NCBI GenBank assembly: GCA_030263455.1
Contig: SZOZ01000002.1
Location: forward strand, 248,001 to 312,000
Direction of reading: 5' to 3'
Source: Synechococcales cyanobacterium CNB
GTDB taxonomy: Bacteria > Planctomycetota > Phycisphaerae > Phycisphaerales > UBA1924
Length of the DNA stretch: 64,000 bases
The translations under genes were made by a program, and so were the position numbers. Below, piece after piece: positions 49,301 through 58,085 of this stretch (position 1 is the first letter of the stretch; the number at the start of each line of letters is the position of its first letter). A model generated the notes under the pieces. It worked only from the letters and a program-made list of their open reading frames with translations. It was not told the DNA's origin and made no database searches.

Positions 49301-51620
49301 CACGGACAAGACCATGCCTGAACTCGACGGCTTCGAGCGGTTCTGGCAGGCACTGAACGAGCATCGCCCCTCCGCGACCCGCATGGTGTCAGCCATTGTT
49401 GATCCGCTCATCCTCGAGTCAGGCGCCACGAGCGTGCTCGATTATGGCTGTGGCAAGAAAGCCAGGAGTGCCCGCCACCTCGCCGAGGCCGGACTGACGG
49501 TTGTCGGCTACGACCCGGGGCGTGGGATCGAGGAGTCGTGGCGCCGATTCGACCCGCTGCCGTCGACGCTGGCCCTGACGACGAATCGTGAGGTAGCGCT
49601 GGCCGCCGGGCCGTTCGATGCCGTGATCTCGTCGCTGGTGCTCTGCGAACTCGGTGACGGTCCTGAGTATGAGCAGGCCTTGGCGGACATCGCGAAGGCG
49701 GTTCGCCCGGACGGTCTCGTGGTTGTGACCGTGTGCCACCCTCACGCGACCTTCGGCCTTCCGACGCCGCTGCACCGCCGACGGGATCTCCCGTCGAACG
49801 TGACCTACGACGATACGTTCTGGTACGTGGAGAACGCGGAAACGGGCAACGGACGAAGGGAGTATCACCGACCGCTCTCGCGCATCGAGCGTGATCTGCT
49901 CCGCCACGGACTTCATGTCGAGCGACGGATCTCCAGCGAGACCGTGGACACACAGCGATTCGAGCCGGCGTCGGACTTCCTGACATTGGTGTGCCGGCGT
50001 AGCCCAGCGGCTCACAGTGCTCCACCGATCTCCCTCCTTATCAAGACCTGCGCGATGGAGGCGGCCACGATCGATCGCCAGGTTCGTCACCTGGTCACGC
50101 AGTTGGAAGGTCCGTGGGTGTTCTGCGAGCGGGTGCTCGTGATCGACTCTCGTTCCGATGGGTTCGTGAGGCAGCACGCACCCGCAGACATGAACGGCAT
50201 CGTGCGTGAGGCCGAGCGGCTGCGTTCGATTGGACTGCTCGACCGGGTGCTGATTGGTCCGGGCCCCGGACAAGACGCCCGGCGCGTGTTGGGCGCGTGG
50301 TTTGGGATCGACAGCGAGCACACCCACAGCGCAGCGGGCGCACCACTCGTCGCGCCGCTCTGGGCGTTGGAGCATTGCAAAGGCGATTACGTCCTCCAGG
50401 TTGACTCCGACATTCTGGTTCGGCGCGCCACCCACACGGACGACTATCTCGGCGAAATGATCGTGGCAATCGATCGGCTCAATCATGCCGTGACCGCGTC
50501 TATGAGTGTGTGCCACACGGAGGCGCGTCCGTTTACCCCGGACGACAACGGCACGCCGTGGCGTATCGAAGCACGGGCATGCCTCTTTCACAAGCAGCGC
50601 CTTCTTCAAGCCCGGCCGTTCTCGAATACGACCGTCGATGGTGTACCGACTCTGTCGTGGCATCGATCCATGGACAAGGCTGCTCAGGAGGGGAGGCTCG
50701 CGTCCCTTCGAGGGGCTACGCCGGACACTGGGTTTATCCATCCACCAAACGAGTTCAAGCGATCTGTGAGCGATTGGATGCTGATGCTCGACTTGGTCGA
50801 GAAGTACTTCTGTCCACAGGCTCAGATGGGCAAGGTTGATCTCGTTGGCGGCCCGCTGGAGTGGGTGCCGCGGAACCGGCGCGAGCCTTTCGTGTTTGTG
50901 ATCACAGGCCGCAACGTCCCGTCGGGCCGTATCGCGAGATGCTTGGCTTCTCTCGCGGCGCAGCGACGAGATGACTGGGGAGTCGTCGTCGTCGATGACG
51001 GCTCAGAGCCCCTGTCCCGAGAGCATCTCCGACTCGCGCTGGAGCCGTGGAAGGATCGATGCACGCTGATCCAGCCCCGCGATCGGCGAGGGCAGATGGC
51101 GAACCTGACGCTAGCCATCCGGCACGTCTGCACGAACCCGAACAGTGTCATCGTCACGCTGGACCTGGACGACGCGCTGATTGGCCCGGAAGTACTGAAC
51201 CGGGTTGGTGAGGAGTACGCACGCGGCAGCGAGGTCACGATCGGCTCGATGCTTCGGACTGACAAGCACGTCGAGTACGCTGTGAATCTCGACTCGCCGC
51301 GGACAGCGCGGGGCGGCAACGTCTGGCAGCACCTACGGTCGTTCCGCAAACATCTGTTCGATGCCATCCCGGATCACGATCTCCGTGTCAATGATCAGTA
51401 CGTTGATATCGCCGTCGACTGGGCGTTCATGCTGCCCATCGTGGAGATGGCTCAGCGGAAGTCGTGGATTCGTGAGCCGATCTATCTCTATGAGCCATCC
51501 GGGCTCGGCAAGGGCGAGGATCGTGCGAGGCGAGAATCGCAGATCGCCGCGATTGTCGCCAAACCGCCTCGGCCGAGGACGCGATGGAACCTGCACAATG
51601 CGCTGGTGCAGGCGGACTAG
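46329..51620 (+). CDS. Giant multidomain glycosyltransferase-kinase-methyltransferase protein
   Basis: A 1,763-aa protein behind CGGAGG. Domains in order: GT2-type glycosyltransferase (about 10-270; VLDDDDAW near 118); a second GT-A-like domain (about 325-700; AWILDDDKRL near 428); a helical region; a kinase/APH-like domain (about 835-1000; GAGGEG 839-844, VFKVFD 853-858, NMHPRNL, LIDYGSD); a class I SAM methyltransferase (about 1030-1215; VLDYGCGKKARSARHLAEAG); a third GT (about 1230-1500; YVLQVDSDILVRR near 1358); and a fourth GT2 (about 1515-1760; VVVDDGSEP, VTLDLDDALIGPEVL). The kinase loop has Asn where the catalytic Asp should be. No signal peptide or membrane helix is visible, so it is cytoplasmic and may build and modify one glycan or glycosylated product. 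I know no named system with this architecture. Confidence 0.75.
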   Translation: MDTRPQSVSGHAVVALIATRDRFDLLRERALPSILAQTRVPDRLVIVADRTKEELPDPDLAELARQLQAQCGNRIRVTVMRNRRTRARAAGAWNTGIDQLHRDVDIARYADLWFVAVLDDDDAWATDHIAACLDAAISRDLNMVVSGLIRHEAPDDPGHRHSIPESLDACEQFIRGQHIQGSNLFVRLDLLLHAGCFDEHLPSCTDRDLCIRLADLPALRFGATSMHTVHHYADPREDRLSAPASPAKLDGLTRFWRKHSPRFDEAAREVAAKRAFELFGWRPPEPEAFRPVELAPLQRSTKSMEFVVGLVTDAAPKQHVEGLLSDLVRLKARPDVSGVTAVVVENGPIPKDGTRPLHELVRRFQAEGLAIDLITIERQREDWEQGVLVDTPNPHDQRLPIAVSRTVLNTYVGRIAAGHPGAAAWILDDDKRLSIRVDVGGKTIERETPDIASLIQLREQGVDVVIGPDTGAAPLPFSATLRMQLVDLDRYLSELERSTPDALWIDRTAEEVTTRSLMPDAYYDLSRHTEHLETPFSLQPPSDGATHADALRVIADRVHRLLAGEPVFRPLVLEAASLAKDAEPSVQRGGSTIFFTPEHLLAYPQNIARIGNQYVRRSDMLTAMLMRDQMGLRLVMHAAAGVRHDRSFTTPNRLDEDTLLQDILGYALFRAASELMEARPQERRCDPLLAWSPEELRQATRLVRKYMDERLAAFTLSGWRVFGLADSIRRRARRMIDGSSPWSHDDTRQALATIAAEMDRICSLVRPTIIAQIAEKVRKAGLEKHVRDSFASMDGLISEYRATRSTPSSSDRAVAEARACRARALLKRAFGVKDLRLLGAGGEGIVLTDERRVFKVFDLLKRRPNHDTLATLRSLAARMDEPRHLYPLVRVEVRDETLLVVYPFEESTPYNGGYGADLLALLRECKSYGISFRNMHPRNLRVTAMGLKLIDYGSDIRPYTDDGYRAMAERAWLTWRWPHRPDLDEIMRRAITDKTMPELDGFERFWQALNEHRPSATRMVSAIVDPLILESGATSVLDYGCGKKARSARHLAEAGLTVVGYDPGRGIEESWRRFDPLPSTLALTTNREVALAAGPFDAVISSLVLCELGDGPEYEQALADIAKAVRPDGLVVVTVCHPHATFGLPTPLHRRRDLPSNVTYDDTFWYVENAETGNGRREYHRPLSRIERDLLRHGLHVERRISSETVDTQRFEPASDFLTLVCRRSPAAHSAPPISLLIKTCAMEAATIDRQVRHLVTQLEGPWVFCERVLVIDSRSDGFVRQHAPADMNGIVREAERLRSIGLLDRVLIGPGPGQDARRVLGAWFGIDSEHTHSAAGAPLVAPLWALEHCKGDYVLQVDSDILVRRATHTDDYLGEMIVAIDRLNHAVTASMSVCHTEARPFTPDDNGTPWRIEARACLFHKQRLLQARPFSNTTVDGVPTLSWHRSMDKAAQEGRLASLRGATPDTGFIHPPNEFKRSVSDWMLMLDLVEKYFCPQAQMGKVDLVGGPLEWVPRNRREPFVFVITGRNVPSGRIARCLASLAAQRRDDWGVVVVDDGSEPLSREHLRLALEPWKDRCTLIQPRDRRGQMANLTLAIRHVCTNPNSVIVTLDLDDALIGPEVLNRVGEEYARGSEVTIGSMLRTDKHVEYAVNLDSPRTARGGNVWQHLRSFRKHLFDAIPDHDLRVNDQYVDIAVDWAFMLPIVEMAQRKSWIREPIYLYEPSGLGKGEDRARRESQIAAIVAKPPRPRTRWNLHNALVQAD

Positions 51621-52220
51621 GTCACGGAATCTGTATGGGGCGAGCAGGGCGGACTCCTGTTCATCAGACATGGTGAGAGGCCCTCGTTCGCCGGGTTGAG
51701 CGCCGAGCAGAAGGATGCTGTTCACCTGACCGAGAACGGCCGCGCAGAGGCCGAGTCCCTTGGCCGAAGACTGGGTACCGGTGTCGCGGTCATGTCCAGC
51801 CCCGTCTTGCGGGCTGTGCGGACCGCGGCGGCCGTTGCTCGCGGTGCCGGGATCAATGAACAATCGCTGACACGGCTCGACTCTCTGGTCGATTTCCGCA
51901 TCGCCGATCTGGATACCTATGAACTCGTGAAATCCCGATTGGGCTGGTCAGGTCTGATGAGGGCATGGATGGACGGCTCTTTGATGCCGGAAATCCTCGC
52001 GCCGTGCGACCATGTAGTTCGGCGTGCCATCCGAGACGTTGCCTTGGCCGCAGAGAGAGCAAACACCCGCCGGGCTGTGGCGGTGACGCACGACTTCGTC
52101 ATCATGGCATTCCTGGCAACGCTCCGGGGAGTCCGCACAACGGCCGTGCCTTACCTCGCGGGGGTGTTCGTGGAATATGACGAGATCGCGTCGTGGAGTC
52201 GCGGGGAGGTACTCGCATGA
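51621..52220 (+). CDS. Histidine phosphatase domain in frame behind the UAG of the giant protein
   Basis: From the codon after the TAG at 51,618 the same frame stays open for 199 residues and encodes a phosphoglycerate-mutase-type phosphatase: LLFIRHGERPS (catalytic RHG), GLSAEQK, LTENGRAEAESLGRRLG, SSPVLRAVRTAAAVARG and VTHDFVIMAFLATL. There is no ATG, GTG or TTG between the TAG and RHG; the first TTG (51,696) would delete RHG. So it is made by UAG read-through, from a rare start such as CTG or ATC, or is the broken end of a once longer fusion. Its stop shares ATGA with the next gene. It could reverse a phosphorylation made by the kinase-like domain. Confidence 0.65.
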   Translation, partial: VTESVWGEQGGLLFIRHGERPSFAGLSAEQKDAVHLTENGRAEAESLGRRLGTGVAVMSSPVLRAVRTAAAVARGAGINEQSLTRLDSLVDFRIADLDTYELVKSRLGWSGLMRAWMDGSLMPEILAPCDHVVRRAIRDVALAAERANTRRAVAVTHDFVIMAFLATLRGVRTTAVPYLAGVFVEYDEIASWSRGEVLA

Positions 52221-52906
52221 GTACTACCCCGATCGCAACGACGGCGCGTCGGTCGCCGCTACATCTGGCCCTTCTGTGTGTTCTGCGTGAGGCGAGGTAT
52301 TCGGCCCGTCACATCCTCGGCTGCTGGCAGGCCCGGCGTATGGACTTTCAAGGCAAAAGGCTGAACCTGGGGCGTGGCAAGTACCTCATTCCTGGGTGGA
52401 TCAACGCGGACCTCTACCGCCGAGCCGACGTGATGTTCGACATTCGCGCCCGCTGGCCTATTCCCGACGGGCGCATGATCGGCGTCCGCCTGGAGCACGT
52501 CCTGGAGCACGTTGCCTATCCGGACGAGGCTCTGCACGTCATCACAGAGTGCTACCGCGTGCTGGTTCCGGGCGGCACAGTCCGCGTTGGCGTGCCGGAT
52601 TCAGAGAAAGTCATTGGAGCGTACGTGGCAGGTGACAACGCCGAGTACTTCCGGATTGCACGGGAGCGATGGCATCCACCGGAGGTCCGGTTGCCGATCG
52701 AGCACGTGAACTACCACTTCCGGGATCGGTACGGGGAGCACCTCTTCGCGTATGACCGGCAGGCGCTGTCCGCCCTGCTCTCGCGAGCGGGCTTCATCGG
52801 CATCCAGCCGGCGCCGTTCGATTTCACCCTTGACCGAGCGGATCGCGAGGAAGGGACAATCCGATTGTCGGGCACAAAGCCGGCGAGGCTGGAGGCTGAT
52901 CCATGA
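52217..52906 (+). CDS. SAM-dependent methyltransferase (COG4627-like)
   Basis: A 229-aa class I methyltransferase. SAM-binding KRLNLGRGKYLIPGWINADL is near residue 52; GVRLEHVLEHVAYPDEALHV and YRVLVPGGTVRVGVPDSEKV are typical of the small methyltransferases found in surface-polysaccharide clusters. The first 40 residues contain basic, helical sequence that could touch the membrane (LHLALLCVLREARYSA). The ATG shares ATGA with the phosphatase stop, and the stop shares ATGA with the next gene. It is unlike the methyltransferase domain of the giant protein, so two methylations are likely in this operon. Confidence 0.8.
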   Translation: MSTTPIATTARRSPLHLALLCVLREARYSARHILGCWQARRMDFQGKRLNLGRGKYLIPGWINADLYRRADVMFDIRARWPIPDGRMIGVRLEHVLEHVAYPDEALHVITECYRVLVPGGTVRVGVPDSEKVIGAYVAGDNAEYFRIARERWHPPEVRLPIEHVNYHFRDRYGEHLFAYDRQALSALLSRAGFIGIQPAPFDFTLDRADREEGTIRLSGTKPARLEADP

Positions 52907-53481
52907 AGTCTGATACTCGTCGAAGAATTGTTGCGGTTGTCGGCGACGCGGTCGTTACGGCAGGCACATCCAAGGACTTGCTTGCCGAGAACATCGGGCG
53001 AGCGCTCGTTGACGCGGGATTCCGCGTGATGACCGGAGGGCTTGGCGGGGTCATGGAGTCTGCGTGCCGAGGTGCCAGGATGTCGTCTCGCTACGCCCCG
53101 GGTGATACCGTGGGAGTGTTGCCCGGGCACGATCCCTCCGAGGCCAATCCTTATGTCGACATCGTGATTCCCTCCGGCCTCGATCACGTTCGTAACTCGA
53201 TCGTGGCCCATGCGGATGCCTTGGTCGCAGTCGGCGGCGGCGCTGGCACGATGTCGGAGATATGCCTCGCATGGATCTACAAGAGGCTGATTATCGCGGT
53301 TCGGGTAGATGGCTGGAGCGGTCGGGTAGCCGACCAACGAATCGACGAACGCGTGCGCTATCCCGAAGTGCCTGACGACCGTGCCTTCGGGGCGAACACG
53401 GCCGCCGAAGTGGTCCACATTCTGAACGAGCGGATGGCTGACTTCAATCGGAGCCACCACAGCGTTCGACGGCGGCCATGA
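52903..53481 (+). CDS. SLOG/LOG-family nucleotide-binding protein
   Basis: A 192-aa Rossmann-like protein of the LOG/SLOG group. RRRIVAVVGDAVVTAGTSKD is the first strand and loop, VMTGGLGGVMESACRGA the nucleotide loop, and VAVGGGAGTMSEICLAWIYK the GG-x-GT-x-x-E motif used by LOG enzymes to cleave nucleotide monophosphates. Relatives either release cytokinin-like bases or sense nucleotide signals in conflict systems. It ends a strictly overlapping operon (giant protein, phosphatase, methyltransferase, SLOG). The right attachment core of element B is 580 bp away. Confidence 0.8.
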   Translation: MKSDTRRRIVAVVGDAVVTAGTSKDLLAENIGRALVDAGFRVMTGGLGGVMESACRGARMSSRYAPGDTVGVLPGHDPSEANPYVDIVIPSGLDHVRNSIVAHADALVAVGGGAGTMSEICLAWIYKRLIIAVRVDGWSGRVADQRIDERVRYPEVPDDRAFGANTAAEVVHILNERMADFNRSHHSVRRRP

Positions 53482-53773
53482 AGACGCAGTTGCTCCGCAG
53501 AGTTCCTTCCTCCAGGCATTGAAGGGAGCAAGCCAAGGCAGCGACATCCCGGATGCAATTCCGCCGCCCGGACAGGCGCAACAAACTCAGTCATTCCCCG
53601 CACCTGTTCCCGCGGGCCTCACATGGAAACTCGGCCCGGGAGGACCCGTTGGCGTCCGGGTTGCCCAACGCTGCCGGCCGCAGTTCGCCTTCGCTTCGGA
53701 CACAACGGGCGGCGATGGCCCGCGGCATCGCGGCATCGCGGGTTTCGTCGGTTCTGTCGGGCGTCGGGCGGGG

Positions 53774-54080
53774 TCAGTGGGCGGGCGTGGCCGTCCGCAT
53801 CGCCGCAACGATCCCGGCACGCACGTCGGCGGGCAGGTTGGCCCACGCCGCCACGAGGCGGGCCAGGTCGGCGTCGGGCGGGGCGTGGCCGCCGCCTGCG
53901 TTCGGCCGCGACGTGGACGGAACAGGTCCCCCTGTTGGGCCGCCCGTTCGACCCCGTCCTGCGCCCCGTTTGGCCCCCGGTGCGGTCAGCGCTGCGCCTG
54001 GCGCTGCGCGCCCTTCGGAATCGGCGTATTCTCCCGGAGATTCCGCGAGTGCTCGGGGGTTCGATTCCCCCCGGCTCCAT
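53774..54080 (-). pseudogene. Detached integrase C-terminal tail at the right end of element B
   Basis: Read leftward from the core, this frame gives WSRGESNPRALAESPG, a Gly/Pro/Arg linker, then DLARLVAAWANLPADVRAGI and a stop at 53,774. The ending is a tail I associate with planctomycete integrases. Element A's right end holds the same motif in broken form (NLARVVAAW, then LPAEVRAGI one frame off). There is no start here: the segment becomes the end of integrase B only when the circle closes at the core, and the frame is preserved across it. Confidence 0.65.
54060..54080 (+). repeat. Right attachment-site core of element B
   Basis: Identical over 21 bp to 33,390-33,410 and in the same direction. 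Here the upstream GGGGG completes a T-stem (GGGGG-TTCGATT-CCCCC) followed by the acceptor strand CGGCTCC-A without CCA. I looked for the rest of a tRNA in the 100 bp to the left and found none. The intact gene, if it exists, should lie left of element A, outside the window. Confidence 0.8.
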
Positions 54081-54238
54081 ACGTTTTCGTTGGGTTCACG
54101 CACGCTCGCGTCATCGCGAGGTTGTCCGCCTTCTCGCCCGGGTGGACATCCGGGCGGCACGGCAACCTTCGGACGGGCTGGGTGTATCCCAAGCATGGCT
54201 CTAGGCAACCTTCGGCCGCGCCGATAGACTGGATGGGC

Positions 54239-54655
54239 ATGTTTCGATGGCTGGCCATGGCGGCGCTCGTGCTCGCGGGGATACCGCCCGCGTGGGGCGT
54301 ATTTCGCGGACTGCCGGGCGGCGATGTGGACTGCGAGCGGGAGGCGGCCTGCCACGAGGTGCTGGTGCAGGTCTCGTGCTGCGGAGAGCAGTTTGAGACA
54401 ACGTACTGCCGACGGAGCGATGGGCCGTGCCGGTGCATTACGACGCCGACGCGCGAGCCTTCGAAACCCGCTCCCGCACCGCGGCCCTCGCCGGAGCGTG
54501 ACCAGTTGATGGCGGTGCCTGCTCCGCGGATGGCGGAGGCCCGGGCCGGGGAACCGGAGTCCGCGACGCGGTCGGTTGAGCCGTGCGGTCGCTCGCTGCT
54601 GGAGCGACTCGGGCACAACGGCGTGCAGGCCCTGATCGGGGTCTGGAGAACGTAG
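54239..54655 (+). CDS. Secreted Cys-rich protein upstream of metal efflux genes
   Basis: A 138-aa protein with a signal peptide (MFRWLAMAALVLAGIPPAWG). The mature part has paired cysteines (CEREAACHEVLVQVSCCGEQ, TTYCRRSDGPCRCI) followed by a Pro-rich linker and a charged tail. Eight cysteines in about 45 residues suggest disulphides or periplasmic metal binding, which fits the efflux genes that follow. TAGACT ends 8 nt before the ATG at 54,239; an ATG 6 nt upstream is an alternative. It is the first gene outside element B. Confidence 0.5.
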   Translation: MFRWLAMAALVLAGIPPAWGVFRGLPGGDVDCEREAACHEVLVQVSCCGEQFETTYCRRSDGPCRCITTPTREPSKPAPAPRPSPERDQLMAVPAPRMAEARAGEPESATRSVEPCGRSLLERLGHNGVQALIGVWRT

Positions 54656-54751
54656 AGACCCGCTCGCCCAAGAACGGTGCGCGCCCGTCGCGGCGCTCTC
54701 TCTGACGTTCAGTACGACAATCCCCTCTCTCACGACACACGGGAGCCTGGC

Positions 54752-56137
54752 ATGGCATCGCGATGTATCGCGTGCGCGTGCGGCGTGGCGGCGGCCGCGC
54801 TGCTGACGGCGTGCGCTTCGCCGTTCGAACCGCCGCGTGATGAAGACCGATCTTCGGTGCGCCCGCGGCCCTCGGGAAGCGGGAACGTTCCAGGGTCGGC
54901 GTATCGGGCGAAAGACCCCGGGGCGGCGCCGACGCTGGCCGACGCGGCCACGACGGACGACTACGTGCGGTATGCGCTGTACCACAGCCCCGAAGTGGAG
55001 AGCGCGTACCAGCGGTGGCGAGCGGCGGTGGAGCGGCTGCCGCAGGCGCGTGCGCTGCCCGACCCGCGCGCGGATTTCGAGTACGACTTCCGGAGCGACG
55101 AGGCGATGATCGGGGCGATGCAGGAGTTCCCGTGGCCCGGCACGCTGCGGGCGCGCGAAGAGGCGGCCGGGCGCGGCGCGGCCTCGGCGTGGCGTGAGTT
55201 CGAGGCGGCGCGCCTGGCGGTTGCGGAGCGAGTGACGATCGCCGTGCACGAGACGGCGTATCTCGACGCGGCGATCGGGATCACGCGGGAGAACCTCGAT
55301 CTGCTTTCCTCGCTGGAACAGGTGATCCGCGCGAGGTATCGGGTCGGCGCCGGCTCGCACCCCGAGTTGATCCGGGCGCAGGTGGAACTCGGGGAGTTGG
55401 AGGACCGGCTCACGCAGTTGCTCGCGATGCGTCCCGCGCTCGTGGCGGAGTTGAACGCCGCGTTGAACCGGCCCTCGGACGCGGCCGTCCTCGCGATGGG
55501 GCGCGTTCCCGGGCGGGTCGTTCGGGAGAGCGCGGCTGCGCTGGCCGGCGTTGCACGCGCCGCGAACCCTGACCTGCTCGCGCTCGACGAGCGTGCGGAG
55601 GAACAGCGGCGGCTCGAGCGTGCCGCGCGCCTGGAGGGGCTCCCGGGGTTTGGCGCGGGCGTCGAGTACACGTTCCTTGAGAAAGACATGGGCGAAGACC
55701 TCGACGGCGACCCGATCAAGTTGAGGCTGGGGATGAGCGTGCCGCTGTGGCGCGAGAAATACAACGCGGCCGTTCGAGAGGCGATGGCCCTGAGGCTTGC
55801 GATCTCGCACGAGCGCGAAGGAGCAGCGAACCGCGTGGCGGCGGACGTGGCGAGGGCGTGGTTCGAGCACACCGACGCCCACCGGCGGGTCGGGCTGTAT
55901 GAACGGACGCTCATCCCGAAGGCGGAGGAGTCGCTCCGCGCGTCGCTGGCGGGATTTCGCGCGGGCGAGACGAGTTTCCTCGACCTGCTGGACACCGAGC
56001 GGACCCTGCTCGAGTTCGCTATGTCCGCGGAACGGGCCCGCGCTGACCGGAGCATCGCGCTGGCAAGACTCAATCGGCTCGTCGGGACGATGCTCCCGAC
56101 GGAAACGGAGGATGCGGCGACGGAGGACGAACCGTGA
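54752..56137 (+). CDS. CusC/TolC-type outer-membrane efflux lipoprotein
   Basis: A 461-aa outer-membrane factor. The signal peptide ends in a lipobox (ALLTAC), so Cys19 or its neighbour should be lipidated. Two helical repeats of the TolC family follow (YHSPEVESAYQRWRAAVERL, and AADVARAWFEHTDAHRRVGL with RAGETSFLDLLDTERTLLEF). It would form the trimeric exit duct for metal ions. GGGAG lies 7 nt before the ATG. The stop overlaps the next start (GTGA), giving a C-B-A order as in cus and czc operons. Confidence 0.85.
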   Translation: MASRCIACACGVAAAALLTACASPFEPPRDEDRSSVRPRPSGSGNVPGSAYRAKDPGAAPTLADAATTDDYVRYALYHSPEVESAYQRWRAAVERLPQARALPDPRADFEYDFRSDEAMIGAMQEFPWPGTLRAREEAAGRGAASAWREFEAARLAVAERVTIAVHETAYLDAAIGITRENLDLLSSLEQVIRARYRVGAGSHPELIRAQVELGELEDRLTQLLAMRPALVAELNAALNRPSDAAVLAMGRVPGRVVRESAAALAGVARAANPDLLALDERAEEQRRLERAARLEGLPGFGAGVEYTFLEKDMGEDLDGDPIKLRLGMSVPLWREKYNAAVREAMALRLAISHEREGAANRVAADVARAWFEHTDAHRRVGLYERTLIPKAEESLRASLAGFRAGETSFLDLLDTERTLLEFAMSAERARADRSIALARLNRLVGTMLPTETEDAATEDEP

Positions 56138-58085
56138 AACGATTCACCGGCGGGGTTCGGAGGGCGGCGGCATGGGCGTGGCGGCACGTCAGCGCGGGCG
56201 TCGCGGTCGCGCTCATCGTTGCGGCGTTCGTGGTCGGCTACCGGCTCGGCCGGCCCGCGCCCGAACCGCACGCGAGCGAGGCCGGCGCGGTATCCCAGGC
56301 CACGGATGACGGGCGCGTGCGGATGTACACGTGCTCGATGCACCCGCAGATCCGGCTTCCGGACCCGAAGGCGAAGTGCCCGATCTGCTTCATGGACCTG
56401 ATCCCGGTCACGGACGATGCGGACGGCCAAGAGGCGGGGCGCCGGCTGGCGCTGAGCGCGGAGGCCGCCGCCCTGAGCCAGGTGGAGACGGCGGCGGTTC
56501 GCCGGTTCTTCCCGATCACGGAGGTGCGGCTGTACGGGAAGGTCACGTACGACGAGACGTCGGTGGCGCGGCTGACGGCGTACTTCCCGGGGCGGATCGA
56601 CCGGCTCTTCGTGAACTACGTCGGCGTGCCCGTGAACCGCGGGGACCACCTGGCCGAGATGTACAGCCCGGAACTGCTGGCGGCGTTCGAGGAGCTCCGG
56701 CAGGCGCGGGCGGCCGCCGATGGAGCAGGCTCGGCGAGCGAGTTGCTGCGGCGCGCGACGGAGGACACGCTGCGCGCGGCTCGCGAGAAACTCCGGCTGT
56801 TCGGCCTGACGGTGTTCGCGCCGATCGGCGGCGTGGTGACCGGCCTGGCGGTGCGCGAGGGGGATTACGTGATGACCGGCGCGCCGCTCGCGACCGTTGC
56901 GGACCTCTCGCGGCTGTGGCTGGACCTCGAGGCGTATGAGTCGCAGTTGCCGCTGCTGCGCTGGGGGCAACTGGTGCGGTTCACGGTCGAAGCGCACCCC
57001 GGCGAAATGTTCGAGGGACGCATCTCGTTCATTGAGCCGGTGGTGAAGGACGACACCCGCACGGCGACGGTGCGCGTGGCCGTGGAGAACGCGGACAGGC
57101 GGCTGAAGCCGGGGATGTTCGCGTCGGCGATCGTGCGTCCGCGAGTGGCCGAGAACGGGGCGGTCGTGGGTGATGAACTCGCCGGACGCTGGGTCAGTCC
57201 TATGCACCCGACGATCGTGAAGGACGGCCCCGGGAAGTGCGACATCTGCGGGATGGACCTCGTTCCCGCGGAGTCGCTGGGCGTGGTGGGTGATCCTGCC
57301 GCAGCGGTCGCGCCGCTGGTGGTGCCGCGCTCGGCGGTGCTGTTCACGGGCACGCGCTCGGTGGTGTACGTGGCGGTTGAGGGAACTGAGAGGCCGACCT
57401 ACGAAGGGCGAGAGGTCGTGCTCGGGCCGCGCGCGGGCGAGTTCTATACCGTGCGCGAGGGGCTTCGCGAGGGTGAGTCGGTGGTGGTGAGCGGTGCGTT
57501 CCGGATCGACAGCGCGATGCAGATCTCGGCCAGGCCGAGCATGATGTCGCCGGAAGGGAGCGAAGCCGGCACGCCCTCGGGTCACGCAGGGCACGGGGCG
57601 AGCGCACCGGAGCGCGTGCGGATGCCGGACCTGTTCCTCTTCGGGCTGAAACCGGTGTACGCGGCGTACCTTGATGCGCAGGAGTCGCTGGCAGCTGATG
57701 ACCTCGACGGGTTCAACCGTGCCGCAGACGACGCGCGGCGCGCGCTGGACCTGGTGCGAGAGACCGGGCTGGTGGGGGAACCGCTCGGGACGTGGCGGCG
57801 GTCGGCGTCGCGCCTGCGGCAGGAGGGGCGCGCCGAAACGCTGGACGACGCGCGGGAGCGGTTCAGGCGGATGAGCGAGGGAGCGATCGACCTGCAACGC
57901 CGCTTCGGGCACCTGGGTTCAGAGACGTGGCATCTTGCCTACTGCCCGATGGCGTTCGACAGCCGAGGGGCGGAGTGGCTGCAGCGGACGGAGGCGGTCG
58001 CGAACCCGTACTTCGGCGCGGCGATGCTGCGATGCGGGGAGGTTCGTGGTCGGTTCGCTCCTCTCGCGCGCGGGGAGGGCGAGCC

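Noticed and set aside
33536-54015. The shared CGCTGCGCCTGGCGCTGCG stretch near 33,537 and 53,993 as a second att repeat
   Set aside because: It stands on opposite sides of the two cores, is low complexity and encodes repeated Gln/Arg or Ala, so chance or codon bias is enough.
53990-54080. A complete tRNA gene ending at the right core
   Set aside because: Only the T-arm and acceptor 3' strand are present. No 5' acceptor strand (GGAGCCG-like), D-arm or anticodon arm is found in the preceding 100 bp.
53519-54238. A long plus-strand frame running into the Cys-rich gene from 53,519
   Set aside because: The stretch before 54,233 crosses the att core and integrase tail and is low complexity. The signal peptide at 54,239 marks the real start.
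54961-57912. A 983-residue minus-strand frame opposite the efflux genes
   Set aside because: Covers the well-supported efflux factor and adaptor genes, is rich in Arg, His, Pro and Ser, and has no recognisable domain.
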